From NCBI GenBank assembly GCA_021234155.1, contig JAJEKV010000077.1, positions 2,797,991-2,861,990 of the forward strand: a stretch of 64,000 nucleotides of DNA, in the 5' to 3' direction. This stretch comes from Isoetes taiwanensis (lineage: Eukaryota; Streptophyta; Lycopodiopsida; Isoetales; Isoetaceae). Below, piece after piece: positions 22,840 through 36,330 of the stretch. The translations under genes were made by a program, and so were the position numbers. The notes beneath the pieces are model-generated. The model saw only the letters and a program-made list of their open reading frames with translations, was not told the origin of the DNA and made no database searches. Every line of letters begins with the position of its first letter. Within the stretch, counting starts at the first letter, position 1.

Positions 22840-25390
22840 GTGTTCTTATCAGGGCTTCTCGGCCAGAGGGCGGCTTGTTACTTTGGGTTTGCATGCAAAT
22901 GGAGTGTGGATTGCTTCCGGCAGTAGAGGGGGATGCAAAGCCAGGCTCTTCATTCCATGGTTGAAGCCTATACCTTCTGGTCCCATATTGTGGCGGGGGG
23001 TGATGAGTTTGAAAAGGACCTTAGAAAGTGGCGGAGGATTTTCTGCCAAAAAAATATGTCACCATTGATTTAGTATGATGCCGAATATCTGGCCGAGATC
23101 AATGGTTCATTTGGCAAGCTATAGGAAATGACATAGTTATCAATTCAAATGACATGTACTTACAAATGTGCCTCAAGCTAACACCAAAAATCCATTTTTC
23201 CTAGTGCTTATGAAATATCTACAAGATTTCCCAAACAATTGTTGATTTTTAATAACTGGAAGAGAATGAGCATCTTGAATTATTGGCAAATATACAATTA
23301 ATACCTTTTGGCTCTTTTCACAAAGCATGGAAGAATGAAAAAGATATCAACCGTTAGATGACACTCAACTCATTTCTTTGGTAGAATGAGGGTGATATGA
23401 TCCTTCATGCTTAAGGAGTACCATTTAGCACCAAGTAAGAAGTGATTTGTATAAGGATGTTTTATAATGAAACATCATTTCATTCTTATCTACACTCACC
23501 TTAAATGCACTTGCAAGCAAGCAATTCACAAACATTGAACTTGCTTCTTTATAAAATAGCCAAATATGTTGGAGAATAGAAACAAGAAAAAGAGACAAAA
23601 TATTAGCTTTCATCGCCCCATTATTAGTTCTCAAAAAAGACCTTCAAAATCTGTTAATGTAATAAATTTGTTCTATAGGTTGGATGTAATGAGAGTACGG
23701 GCTATAGCATTTAACTTGTAATGGATTTAATATTAGAAATTGCATTACATCATGTGTACCTTGCATGACATAGGAGATAAAAAATAAGCTTGCAAAGAAC
23801 TTACACGCCTCAAATCTCGGTGGGAAAGCGGATGCCAATCAAGATAGTGCGCAAAACACACATGGCGGAAACACGAGTTGACCTTACGAAGGCAATGCAA
23901 GCGGATGCTTCTTAAGAATGCAAGGCTACCTCCAAAAGAACCTAAAACATAGTTGGCCAACCACACCATGCATATGCTCAAAGTGAATTATAAAGCAAAA
24001 GATGGGGACCTATAGATACACTATGTTGGGACCTACCATGTAACGAGATAACTTAGGATGCACTTTCAGCCAATCGGGTACACTACATACATCTTTTTAC
24101 TCGGTCTCGAAATTGAAACCAGCCGCGGTACAATAAGAAAGGCTGGCCAATAAATGGAGCGAGGCCACATTTATCTTGGGGAAATACGTGAGAACACAAT
24201 GAGCCATTAACCTCAGATTCTTTTGAGTCTCTTATATGGTAGTGCTCAACTAGAATTAGTCATTAGTATTCGTTCTTTTGGGTATCTAGGTATCCGATAA
24301 TACTGACTTCTTAAAGAAGAGAAACCCCGCACAACCCGTTTTAATAGAGCGTCCGCTATTTGTGGGGCCTAAGTGATACGGAAGGCGACCACTCAAGAGA
24401 TGGCAGAATGCTACATTTACATTATCTTGGGAAAGATTTAATTGAACCATTAACTTTTAACATTGAATGAAAAATTCAGGTGTATGAACGCAAAATGCCT
24501 AACAAACCATCCTATGTGTTGAATAACATCAAGTTTAGGACCATAGATTTCCCTCATGAGGGTTCAAGAAGCATTTCTAAAAGTAACCACTTAAGCATTA
24601 TGTAGAAAATTAGAAACCATACTAGCTTGTTAATACTCCCGCTAATTCCATCATTTCACTTCAAGAAACCCAAGTCAGGTAATAGAAAAAACTTGTAAGC
24701 AAAAGAATTATCACTTTTTTTACGATTCCCTCAGCTCTAGGCCACATCCTCACCGGTCCAAAATCAGGATATAGGCCACATATCCACCGCCTAAATCGTG
24801 AACTTTGTAGCATCCACCCTACGGTTAGCCCTTGGGGCAACCCAAAACTATCTTCCTTAGGCAACAATTCAAATGACACAATTAATATGACATCTCATAG
24901 TCTCACCCTTCAGGCTTTAAAATTTCTCAGGCCTTATGATAGCTTTTTGCTTGTCACGGGTGCCAAAGATAATCGTTGCCTTAGGCTCCATCTTCATGAG
25001 CCAAAATACAATTACTCTACATGTTTTTTTACCTCATTAGCCCATTAAAGTGGCTTTCATTCCTTTCCTTTTGGCTCCAAATACACCTTCGCCTTATGTA
25101 GGGTTCACATGGTGCATTTTTTTCATGGTTTGAAGCGACCATTTGGATCGTGATCCTTTTATCAAGAATATGTTCACATGGCATGTCCGGTCCAGCCGGT
25201 TTGGATATAGGAGCCGATAGCCCAAATTAAACATTTATATATGAATGGCGTGGTCGATTCACCGATCTAAAAATAGATCAGCCGGAAGGAAAATCGCTTA
25301 CCACGCCGCGATAGGTAACGCCAGAGTTTGATTCAAACTGAGGAAATTTGTGCAGCGCGGATTCATTCTTTCCTGCTTTTCAATTTCAAC
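22840..25390. other. Unrecognised low-copy sequence
   Basis: No protein domain is recognised on either strand. The longest open stretches are about 60-80 codons (for example 23,745-23,981 minus and 24,661-24,879 minus) and have no visible family signature. No long repeat shared with the rest of the window was found here. Confidence 0.5.
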
Positions 25391-25581
25391 AGATGTCTAT
25401 ATTACCGCCATCTCCACGTCACTGGCAGTTCGATAGAGGACCATCTTATATCACTAGAGAAAGTCTAGTTAACCCGATATCGAAGGGAAGGTCGATATTG
25501 AAGGCCAAAACAATTGAGGTTAAGAGAGAGGAATTAGATAATAGTCCTCCAGTTGAGGAGTTTTTTTTTTCTTATAATGAT

Positions 25582-25671
25582 GAGAATGGAGAGAAGGAGA
25601 ACGAGGCCAGAAATACATCAAAGATCGAGAATGGAGAGAAGGAGAACGAGGCCAGAAATACATCAAAGATC
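25582..25671 (+). repeat. 45 bp tandem duplication inside coding-like frame
   Basis: Two exact 45 bp copies (25,582-25,626 and 25,627-25,671) encode the same 15 acidic and polar residues in frame. The perfect identity implies a recent duplication. Confidence 0.95.
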
Positions 25672-26200
25672 AAGCCTTACTTTAGAGTCGTTGTTTGAGG
25701 AGATTAAACTCTTAAGAAAAAGAGTCGTTGTTCTTGAAGGACTTTCATTCAAGCAAAAGAGGTTGATTAAGAGATTTTTTTTCTTAGATTTTGTTCATGA
25801 ACATTTGTTGGAGAAGACAATGAAATATCATGATGGGGATTTCTTTTGGGTGGTTAGCAAATTGCTCTCAAGAATGTGTAGTCGAGATACAAGGCGTGGA
25901 TAAAAGTATCCCGCCCCATTCAAAATTGGTAAATATAAAAGGTTATATCAAAAGGTCGCAAAAGGCGAAAGTGGTGGTTTATCCAAGTTATCTCGCCACT
26001 CACGAACTCCCTTTGAGGTTGCAAGCGTAGTGGAAGATGTGGAGGCCGAAAAGAGCTATTCAAGATCATATTTGGCACCCCTTTCAATGTTGTATTGGAA
26101 CATCAAGAATATCAACAAAGTATCAAGTTGAATATAAGTCGTCAAAGCATAAGACCAACAAAGAAAAAGATTCTTGAGGTTGATGGAGCAAACAGATTAG

Positions 26201-26247
26201 TTAGACTCAAGCATGTTAGACTCAAGCATGTTGGACTCGAGCATGCT
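26201..26247 (+). repeat. Triplicated 15 bp repeat
   Basis: TTAGACTCAAGCATG occurs twice and a variant with GG and CG changes follows, keeping one reading frame (LDSSM three times). Confidence 0.9.
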
Positions 26248-26255
26248 ATTTAACG

Positions 26256-29200
26256 ATGATATATAGGGTATGTTTCACAATTTTTGGCTGCTAAAATTGA
26301 GTTTCTTTTTTTCAGTTTGATACCCCATGACAAATCTTCTTCATGTTTATTTTCATAAAAATGCATTTTACTTTACTTGGTTTGTGACTAAAATCATAAT
26401 AGTTATTCTTTACTTGTAGCCTAGGCATGTATTTCCATAACTATTGTAGAAAAGAGGAGGATAAAAACCAGGGTGTCTTATCTCCCTTGCTTACGTGATG
26501 GCCATTGCAGGATTAACCATATTTAGCTAATGATTGTACTAAACATTGCAGGATTACCCATATTTGGCTAATGATTGTGCTGGTTGACTGCAGGAGGTAA
26601 CATGGATTTCATGTTTTCTAGTAGCTATTATGGATGCCTTATGAATGGATGTGCTGATTGAGAGCTTCAAACAATCGACATTTGTTCAACTAAAGCACTC
26701 TGGAACTTTAATCTACATGCCTTTTGGAGATGCGCATGATATAGGTTGTGAATCCATAAAGATAAACACTGTACGCTTAAATCGGCTTGTAAATACTTTT
26801 AAACCTACTGCTTTTGATCTGATCTACAGACTCTCTATATTTTGAAAGGCAGCACATGTGCTAGTCTTGGTATTTTGGTGATCGAAGAGTTTGGGTGAAA
26901 CATAAGCAATTAAATGAATGGTTGTACTAGTTCTGCATTTGACTGCGCACTTTCTTAAAGTTGTACAAATGGAACTGTATTTTTAATGAAAAGCATGACT
27001 TTCCTTTCGATAAGAACTCTTTGATAACATGTATATACAGGCTTCTCTTTACTAAGTACCCCTTTAGGAGATAAGAATTTCAATCAGTCCACATCTGTAC
27101 ACAGTAACAAAAGCTGAAACGTGAGGAGTACAGAAAGTAGTTGGTTTTTTTTGTAGAGGTTGCAGGTTGCACTTTTTACAGCACCAAAATGTTTCTTCGG
27201 CCTTCTCTTCTAACCCGATAGTCCTTCCTAATTCTTCCAATTCAAGGAGTCGGATGCAATAGAACTTAGTTGCTCCTTTTATTCATCCAGGTAAGGTTTC
27301 TTTTAGCTCTCTTGCCATCTAAACTCTCTATCACTCATGTGCTCTATGTTTTGGGTCATATTTCGGGCATTTCATACAGGGAAATCCAACCTCAATCAGT
27401 CTCTATCTCGGGTATGTAGCTAATAGAAGCCTGTATTTGAATTTTAGACCTCTAAAAGATTTCTGGGATCGTTATATGCTCAACAATTGTCTTATTGCAA
27501 CATGCAGGATACTGTACTATGCAATGATTTTCTTTCAGACATAGGTGCATAGCAGTGCAACTCAAGGAAGGTGAGAGAATCTACAGAGCATTGACAACAT
27601 CTATGGAAGGAATTTTTGTACGATTTCTTGAAGAGCATTGGCAACAAGGTCCACAATGTTGCTGTTATTTTGAGGTGCTTTTCTGTCCCTCATGAACTAT
27701 ATTTTGTAACAGTTCAAGTATCATCTAAAAGATATTTGCTTAGCAGCATTCTAGAGTAATCCAAACATCTGGAGACCCAAGATGCATGTCTGCGGAGGGG
27801 AGATAAGACATATGTTGATCATAGTCGCATCCCATCCATGGTAATAACGATATTCTACTGTTTACCAGCAAGTAAACTTTTAGAGTAAATCGTGTAATTC
27901 CTTTCCATGCATCTTATATTTCTTATGCTGATTTCATCTTTACTTCACGTATTGGCAGTAAAAAAACTAATATATTTCTACATGGTAAACTTAGTTAAAC
28001 ATTTTCCTTTATAGAATTCAATTGTTCATGTGATTAAAGACCATATTTGTAGATAGGCTCAAGCTCTAAGATGGTGCGTTGGTTGCAGAATCTCTAACAC
28101 GTGAACATGACACAACAGCTTGCATCTGCAATATTTTGCTTATTTTATCACTCACGTCAATATTCATCCCTGCCCAGCTCCTTGTGCATGAGCCGGGTCC
28201 ATATGGAACTCTTGAAATCATGCGAGAATGTTGCCTTTGTCAGATTTGAGTCTGCTCCAACTTCTAGCACAGGTAAAAGAATACCCACATAGATTTGGTC
28301 ATGATCCATCTCAACTTATCTATGTCGTGTTTCAGGATTTTGCATTGGAAGCCATGGGGTTGTAAGTGAACATACACAGAGGCAAGAACCAACTGGAACT
28401 TTATTGCCTCAAATTGGCTTTAAAAAAGGGCCTTTTCTCTATTGTTAAGGTCTACTAGATTGTGTCCGTGAACCACTTTTGGCATACAAGATTATGTTGT
28501 TGAAGTGAAAATAAATTTCAAAGTAGTGCAAACAAGATCGAGATAAGATTATTTTGTTGAAGTGAAAATAAATTTCAAAGTGCAAACAAGATGATATGTT
28601 TTAACAGGTTAGTATTTCTTGCCTAGAGCAACATGCGATCTTTGCTTTGTGCAGAATAAACTCAGTCTATGACTTGTATGAAAAATAGGGGAACTAGAAG
28701 ACATCATGGTACCATTGCCAAGGTGGAAGGTTCAATATTAGGATAGTATCTGGATGAACATGTTAATGGCTCTTCTCTTACCATTCAATGGTTGCCCGAT
28801 GTTGTGGAGCTACCAGGCAAAGATTGTTCCATCCAGCACCTCCTTCTTAGAATGCATACTGCAGATATGCTTGCTTTTCTTCGACCTTAGGCAAGTCATC
28901 ACTGTATGTGTGGCCTCAAAATGTCAAACGAGTCTGGATGCTACGTACACATTCCAGGTAATTAAATTATTTCCTTATGATCGTTTGAATTTTTTATTTT
29001 GATTTAATCTCTTTGGAATGCAGGTTGGCTGGTTTGATTTCTTGTGCAGTTTGCTGGGATAATCTTGGCATTCTTCCACTAGTGAAATACATGTCAAAAA
29101 GTGTTAAAAGCGTAAACCAGGAATCCATTAAACCAGTACTGTTTTGTAGTTGGAGCCATAGCATCTCTCAACACTTGGAGTCCTTGATTAATGATAATAA

Positions 29201-32200
29201 AATTAAAGACTTCATTGGATGCCCTTGAACCATACACAGTAGTGTCAATTGTATTGGAATGGGACGATAATCCTCTTGGTCATTGCGGATCATGGTTCCA
29301 TTTTTGAAAATATGCATAATATGATTTGCTATATTTGTAAGCAATGTAACCTGTCTGGTTGACTATGGCTGCTAATAAGTAACCTGTTTTCCGTTTCATG
29401 CAGGAGGAGTTGAAGTCATGGCTTGGAATCCTAGACGTAAGAATCTTTTTCCCTTGATTGAAAATAAATGGCAATCTAGTTATGTGGGGCTTGAGGACAT
29501 TGCAAAACCGAAAAGCCACTACATGCAATTGCACACAAATTTGAAGTATGATAGCAGGTTGCCTTGAGAAGTATTTGGTATAGAATGATGAGAAATGCGA
29601 TCCCAAAAATGGAGATGGATTTGAAGCAAAACAAACTCTATAAGTACATGCATGAGTTTGCTTCTAAGATAAAGTGGCTCTGCAAGTTCATGAGCTTTGC
29701 AATGAGGAATGCACATCTATAGCTGCATCTTGAGGACTTCCCAATGAATTTGCTAAGGGTAGTGCTATTGATCCTTTGAATTGTTTAGTCAAGAAAGTTT
29801 CGAAAGTGCTATTGATCTTTTGAATTGTTTAGTCAGGGAAGATTCGAATGCAGTGAGGAAAATTTTTAATGGTTCTCATCTCATATTTAATTTCTGGAAG
29901 GTGCATTGGGAGAGAGGAGGATTTGATAATAGAGCAGATTGAGATAGTTGTGAGCATGAGCAAGAAAGACAAATCCAAACCTAATCCACACTAGAGAATC
30001 CTGAGACAGTATAGTGCAAGTATAACATTGTACTGAGGCAATATAGATATTGGCACAAGGCCGCAGTACGATATGCAAAGATCTCAAATGGATTTAACCA
30101 TTTGATCACGTTAGTCTTAATCTATGTTATTGTAAGTTGTTAACTTGTTACATGGGCAAACAAAAGAATTTCATTAAATAAATATTTTGCACAAAACTAA
30201 GCTGATTCTCTAAATCATTATATGGTTGTGGAGTGTGCATTTATTTGACTATATTCTTACATGTACTGTTACCTTCAAAGGATTTAGTGTGGGTGGCATC
30301 ACGTTTGGTTGCTTAGCCACCTTGAAACAAAATCAAGTGTATTTCAAGGTTTTTGTACTCCATGAGGTCTTTCCTACTTATGGTTCAGCTGAATTCCTAA
30401 GGTTTAGGGGATATAGGACTTTTTCAGTTGCTTATTCCTAAGGTTGAGGGAGTATAGGTCTTTTCTTTTTTCTTTCTTTTCCTTTTTTTTAGCACTTCTA
30501 CACAAACGCGAGTCCAAGGTTCGATGCATTCTGAGGCCATCCACGTTGCAGCCAGGTGGGAATTTTGTGCAGGTGGATGTTCTTTCGATTTGATTTCATC
30601 TACGGTGGTGGAAATTCATGGAAATTCCAAATCAGTTATGGGTGCAAGGAGAAAACTTCATCGATATAGATTTGGTTTTCTTCATTGGTGTTTTGGTAGG
30701 GTTGAAAACGCAGGTATGTGGAGCTCTGTAGGTGGATCATGCGATGCTGAAAGGCAAATGGAACTTCTATCTAATGCCACTGCCTGAAAGATATGCTGAA
30801 CGGGCTCTTTGTACTTTTTCAGGCAAAGCTTGAAGTCCAGGTTTGTGAAAACAGAAACGATGGCCTATTTGGCCTGTCTACTTATATCCATACCTTATTA
30901 CAGGTATTCTGGCAAAGAAGAAGAAGGATTTTGCCAAAAGCCAGAATTAGAGGGATAACTGGAGCAATCTGTACCAGATTAGGCAATGCTTATCATGACA
31001 TGAGGAGTTGTTCATTGTCCACCAAGAGTGAGCAAGTTAATGCTAGCTTCGTAGATCAGATCTAGATCCAAAGATGACACAATAGTACTAGATATTTTTT
31101 CAACCTTGACAATGGTATTTTTTTTAAACTTAACATTGACAAAGCATCTTCTCAGCCTTCTCAAATTGCTTCTCTTGCTCTGTCCGTGATTTATTTTCTT
31201 CGTTTTCCATCTCTAGTTACATGCAGAAAGATCCTTCTCCAGGTTTGCTCTTGATGAAGGCATTAGCAACTATGACATATGTTCAAGTGTTGCATTAATT
31301 ATCTGATGATGAATCAGTTCACCCTCTTTTAGAGCCCCAACGGTGGTGGCACATGCATCTAGAAGAGCAATGAATGTAACTTGCTAGAATGTATTTGTCT
31401 ACCCTCTTCTAGATTTCCCATAATGGAACATGCTTTTACGACACAGATATAAGTAGTCTTGTCTGGAATTAGCCTGTCTAGTTGCATATTTTGCACAGTT
31501 GTAAAGCCATTTCACCTGGCCGCTTTAACTTTTCTTTTTATTCCGTTGCACATTTGATGCGTTGCTTTCTTCACTTGCACATGACAGTGAAATAATAGCC
31601 CGTTGTTTGAATATGTTGCTTTTTCCATCATACTTTCCTCTGATGGTAATGGCAATGGTGAAGATTTTAAGTGTTTTGACAAGTCATTTATGGTCCATCT
31701 ATTCAATCGCTGTGCCATGAACTGAGATTGCACAACTCTGCTGCTAACACTCCCAGGAGATTCTACAAACCTTGTTGCACATCCTATAATCTGGCCTGAT
31801 CCTAATGAATCTAGAACAATGTAACAATAAACAGACAAGCCTTGTTGATTTACTACCTTGGTTTAGGAGCTTCCCTTAAAGAGAAACAACATGTGACCTT
31901 TGTGCCTCGTTGATTGAGGCCTTTGTGTGTGTGGTATATGTAATCCGTGTCAATAAAAGTCCTTATTTGTTCGTTTTATATGTTAATGTGCAGGTTGAGC
32001 TCTAAGCTTGAGGCATTTCCATTGTTGAAACATCCTTTCAAAAGGTAAACTTTGATATGGATTTGTTGTAAAATGACTGACTGTTGGGGATAGTAATTTC
32101 CTTTGCTACGAAACTTAACTAGACTGTTAACTAGCTGATTCCATGTTAACTAGTAATTGGGAAGTAAACGAACAATCAAATTTATCTCCATCTAGTTGTT

Positions 32201-33302
32201 AGAGTAATGTGCTTTGAGAACACTGGTAAGATCATTCATATGGGTGTGCATGACCATAGAGAGCGCCACAATTTCTGCAGGCTTTCTGCAGAGCTGCCTT
32301 CTTCGACATAACAATAGCATGAAGAATAACCAAGGAAACAATGATCTATAGAAATTAAACAGGGTTGTTTTTGCCGATCTACAATTGCCAGGCATTCCTC
32401 AATGAACATGTCTGTCCTAGACCTCCAGTCATGATCTGAATCCACTTTGTTCAGAATTGACATAAGATGATCTAGAGCTAGGCCAATCAAGCTCATGATC
32501 CCCCTGTAAGCATAAACACCATATGACTGTCACAACAAAAAATAAGGAGTGACTCCTAAAGAGCTTATCCACCTATTCAACTGTTGTGCCACGAACTAAA
32601 AGGTTGCACAGCTCTGCAGAACAGTCCTTGAGTTGCAGAACAGTGAAATCACTTGGGTAGTCCAACTTATAGACTTCATAGTCTGTCTTTCACTTGTATC
32701 CAGCATTATACTTATATATTTGTTTCTGTGGAGGAGCAGTTATGTTTAATATCCATAGATGTCGAGATAAGATTTAGAATGAACTTAAGCAAGCTTCTTA
32801 ATATTGGCATGCTAAGAGTTGATGGCAATAGTTTAAGACAATATATGGGGAATCAGCCTGCAATATCTTGTATCTTCAACTGATTGTCTTTCTTGTATAT
32901 GCAGCAAAAAATTTGGAATACTATTCAATTTCATTTCGGTGCTTGTATATTCAGGTCTTGGTCTGAGGACTTTGCGTCATCATGATCCATTGATACAATT
33001 CAGGATGAAATCTTCAAACGTTCTGTTCTTATGCGAAATAGTATCCTTCTGTCTAGCAATGCCATTATGTTATACTTATGATCATGCCAATCATACAATC
33101 AGTATAACTAGTTCTACTATGTCAGGATGGAATGGGATATGATAAAACTAACATTCATATGCCGGTAAGATGCATCTTTTGACGTATAAAATTTGTATCC
33201 TTGTGGGATGCATTTGCTGACGTTATTTTTTAGCTTTGTAAATCTGATGGTTTTCTTTTCCTCTGTAACAGGGTTTTATGTACCACACATGCACAATAAC
33301 TT
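26256..33302. other. AT-rich low-copy stretch with weak exon-like pieces
   Basis: No transposon domain and no internal repeat of the window is found here. Short open pieces bordered by splice-like signals can be seen. Examples are about 27,543-27,665 (VRFLEEHWQQGPQ), 28,754-28,964 before a GTAATT-type donor, 29,023-29,228 after TGCAG (LVKYMSKSVKSVNQES), and 30,823-31,065 after TTTTTCAG (FQAKLEVQVCENRND). On the minus strand 31,512-31,838 and 32,236-32,496 are open for 108 and 86 codons. None matches a family I recognise, and no consistent gene model could be assembled by eye. This may be an intron-rich host gene, a decayed one, or plain intergenic DNA. Confidence 0.3.
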
Positions 33303-33515
33303 TGTAGGAACTTGGACACCTAGGTATACGGAGTACCAGAAAAGTAACGTGACATGTCACTACTCTTAGATGACTAGGCATGCCACATATGTTGCTGACA
33401 TGGCTCTTCTATAAAGCCATAGTCATGCTTTATAGTTCTTCATCCAGTTCACTCATAGCCTAGCTATATCGTGTATCTCTTTCATTCTAGCATACATGCA
33501 TACAGGGTTTCTTCA
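33303..33515 (+). mobile_element. Short orphan LTR (213 bp)
   Basis: The segment begins TGTAGGAACTTGG and ends GGTTTCTTCA, so it has TG...CA ends, and it is followed directly by a primer binding site. It contains CTATAAAGCC (about 33,410), usable as a TATA region. Its length is short and fits copia or TRIM elements. No second LTR was found downstream and no gag or pol reading follows, so it is either the 5' end of a decayed non-autonomous element or a truncated copy. The left end is chosen from the TG motif only. Confidence 0.5.
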
Positions 33516-33531
33516 TGGTATCAGAGCCAGA
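33516..33531 (+). promoter_or_regulatory. Primer binding site, initiator tRNA-Met type
   Basis: TGGTATCAGAGCCAGA is the classic plant LTR-retrotransposon primer binding site, complementary to the 3' end of initiator tRNA-Met. It follows the LTR without a gap. Confidence 0.85.
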
Positions 33532-35879
33532 ATGCAGGATGAGATGAGTGCCGGAGTATAGCAGGTGGGATCAGAACGTGGTATCGGGTCTGATCAGAGA
33601 AACTGGCATCATTTTTCTTGCCTTGTGCAAGAGTTAGTCTAGAACGGGTTTAGAACGTGCTGCGGGTCTAGAACGGGTCTAGAATGAAAGCTCGAGAAAT
33701 CTCTGCAAAGATTCTGCTAATCTTGCAAGATTCCTCGTCTGGTTAGGTCTACTTCTTGCTACGATTTGCAAGCAAGGGTCGGATCTGGAGTTTATAGTCA
33801 GATCTGATGCTAAGGAGAAGAGATTCAGTTGTGTAGTTTGGGCGCGCATCTGAGGCGTCTAGAAGACTCGTGAGAGGATATTTTGCAGAGGGATTTGTGC
33901 CATATGGCAAAATCGGCAGTAGAATTTGTAAAGTCGGAGACATATTACATGGCTATTTTGGTTCGTGGCTTACTTGGAATACAAGCAAAAGGTGCTGGAA
34001 AACGGATAAAGTGATTATATGTCGAGATCTTGCATGAGTTTGGTCGCATTTGGAGTTACGGCAAAGGGAAACCGGATTTGAACACTGCTGGATAAGGAGT
34101 GCCGTTGAGTGTAGAATCTCTTCAGATTGAGTGGCGACAAATCTAGGCTTTGCCTAGATGGAATGGCAACTTGGTCGAATCATGTTGTTTCATATATGAC
34201 TTAGTTTTAAAGGAAAGTAAAAAGTCTGCATGCAGGATCTATTTCCGGAACATCTATTTTTGGAACAGGATGATTCAGGATATTTCGTTGGTTATTTAGG
34301 GATACTCCTGGCAAAAGCACAGAGGTACATTCTATTTTTGATGCATCTACAACTTTAGGCGAGATGTTCAATTTCTGGTTCTCGTGTTCTTGGACTATTT
34401 GAGGTTCTGGATTATTTGAGGTTTGGTCTAGATTTGGAGTTTGTTCCTTGGAAGTCATCAAATCCCTGATCATCAAGATTTGTCTGAGATTTCTTCCTTC
34501 TTGCTACACTTCAGTCTTGTCAGACTTGTGCTATTGTAGATGTGATATAACTGTTTCTAGATGTGAACATGTGATCATTGTAGTTGAACTGTGCACATTT
34601 AGATGATCGTCGCATGAAGAATGGGAGAAGGCAAGGACAAGTTTTTGTGAGTACAATACCTTGTGAGGAATATCCACTGTGAAATTGTGTGGCCTCGTGC
34701 AAAGATTGCGAAATTGTGTTCCTGTTCCTTCACCTGCTGATGGAATTATGGGCTGCGTAGATTGTTCTAATGCACTTTCAAAAAGAGTTGGAATCTAAGA
34801 CCGAAATGATTAAAACTCTATATGCAAAGAGGCGACTTGACAAACAGGTGCTATTCTTGTTAGTTATGGTTTCGTATCTATCTTTGTTGGTAATTATATC
34901 GTTTCTCTTATATTGATTGATTGGTTGCTGTTATGTTTTACCCATTGTAAAGCACAGGAGCTAGCTGTATTTATGCCAAATGCATCAAGGTATTATGAAG
35001 CACTGACTATTAAGAATTGTCCAAACAATTTTCTGTCAGATGATTCCGTTAAACTGTTTTTGGAGTTACGGAGTGGATATTAATGTATCAGGTGTGCCAA
35101 ATTGTACATATTACAAATGTGGCGAAATTACCAGCACCAGTTGATAAAAATGAATAGAATGCATCAAATGTTGGGGGTTCTTGGGTTTGATATAATCCAT
35201 ATGATCTGCAGATTTGTTGTGATTTTGACTGTGGTACTGATCTAATCCATTCTACCATTTAGGGCTAGCAAATGTGTTATCTTACTTTAGTTCCAGGATG
35301 GGCTACTCTTTCTTGTGTATGGATATATCTAATGAACAGCTTATTGGCCGAATTTTGCTTTGCTATAAGATAAGCAATTTCATGCTTTTCTTTAATTTCA
35401 AGTTTTGGCCATTCAAATTAGCAACTATTGGTTTTAAATTGTTTGTTCTTCACATATCCTATTTGTTCAAGTATTTTTCCTTTCTTACTTTCTTATTTAA
35501 GATAATATTCAACAAATGGCTTCGAAGTTAAATACAAAGAAATTGCACATTGTGTAAAAGTTTCTTTTGAGTTGTCGTTTCTTGATATTAAGATTATAAC
35601 AAGCAGGGGGTAGAGAGTATTTGAAACATTCACCTATTTATTTTTCTCTATTTTTTGGAGTTGTACGCTCCTTACAACTCACAACACAGGTAGAGAGATC
35701 ACCTTGTACAAGTGCAACCACCACCTTTACAAGAAATCATTTGGAACATTCTCATATTTATTAATTAGCTATTTTTGAAGTTCTACATTCCTTATAAAGT
35801 AGTCTAGAGAGTAGTTTGTAAATTCCTATACAAAGTAACCAAATGTGCTTTGAACTAGTTATTGTAATACGAGATGTGC
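33532..35879. other. Sequence downstream of the orphan PBS, no coding domain
   Basis: No gag or pol reading is visible. The phrase TCTAGAACGGGT recurs between about 33,640 and 33,685. An exon-like piece at about 34,766-34,848 (ELESKTEMIKTLYAKRRLDK) ends at a GTGCTA-type donor, and ELAVFMPNAS follows after CACAG at about 34,957, a plausible but unidentified spliced pair. Two loosely similar ~80 bp segments lie at 35,610-35,700 and 35,735-35,815. Confidence 0.35.
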
Positions 35880-36330
35880 TATATGGATTTGTCAGCATTT
35901 ATATAAGCCAATCCTTGCTCCATGCTATATGGGCTTCATGATAAATTTCAGATTGCTTACATCTGTATGGCCAAGTCTCTCATGCCAAGTTTTAAAGTAG
36001 GAAGTACAACAACATTTATTAAATTTGATCCATCAATGTGAAAGCCAAATGTCGTTTAGCCATTTCATATGTGAGAATCACCCTACAATAAAGCTTTTCA
36101 AAATGTACTTGATAAACCAAGATCTATTAACCGAGTGACTGAAATGGGATTCCTAATTAGATTTCGTACATAGTACATTATCAAGAACCATCGGTTTCCC
36201 TTTCAAGTCCAGATAACCCAACAAGCCAGCTCAACCTTCTGCAAATTTCCATCACCCATTGCACATAACATGAGTTCCTGTAGACCTTACCCTTAAGCTT
36301 AGAAGGCGACTTCTATAAGCTCCACTCTCT
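35880..36330 (-). pseudogene. Copia protease/gag-pre-integrase remnant
   Basis: On the minus strand NPISVTRLIDLGL (about 36,112-36,150) and, further on, FKTWHERLGHTDVSNLKF (about 35,940-35,998) can be read. The second piece contains the WH..LGH motif of the copia gag-pre-integrase domain. The first matches the segment between protease and that domain in plant copia polyproteins. Frameshifts and stops separate them. No matching integrase follows to the left, and this copia is not the same family copy as U1-U5 as far as can be judged. It is a decayed internal fragment. Confidence 0.65.

Larger units (their letters stand above)
25393..26255 (+). other. Unidentified gene-like block, coiled-coil style
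   Basis: A reading frame starts MSILPPSPRHWQFDRGP at about 25,393 and stays open to about 25,696. It includes two in-frame copies of a 15-residue unit (ENGEKENEARNTSKI). An overlapping frame carries on with LFEEIKLLRKRVVVLEGLSF and a basic KQKRLIKRFFF, which looks helical, and is open to about 25,900. Further pieces such as RHSRTPFEVASVVEDVEAEK continue to about 26,090, and three LDSSM repeats end the block. Frame changes at about 25,680 and 25,900 mean it is not intact as it stands. No family is recognised. It could be a host gene fragment or a transposon accessory gene. Confidence 0.35.
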
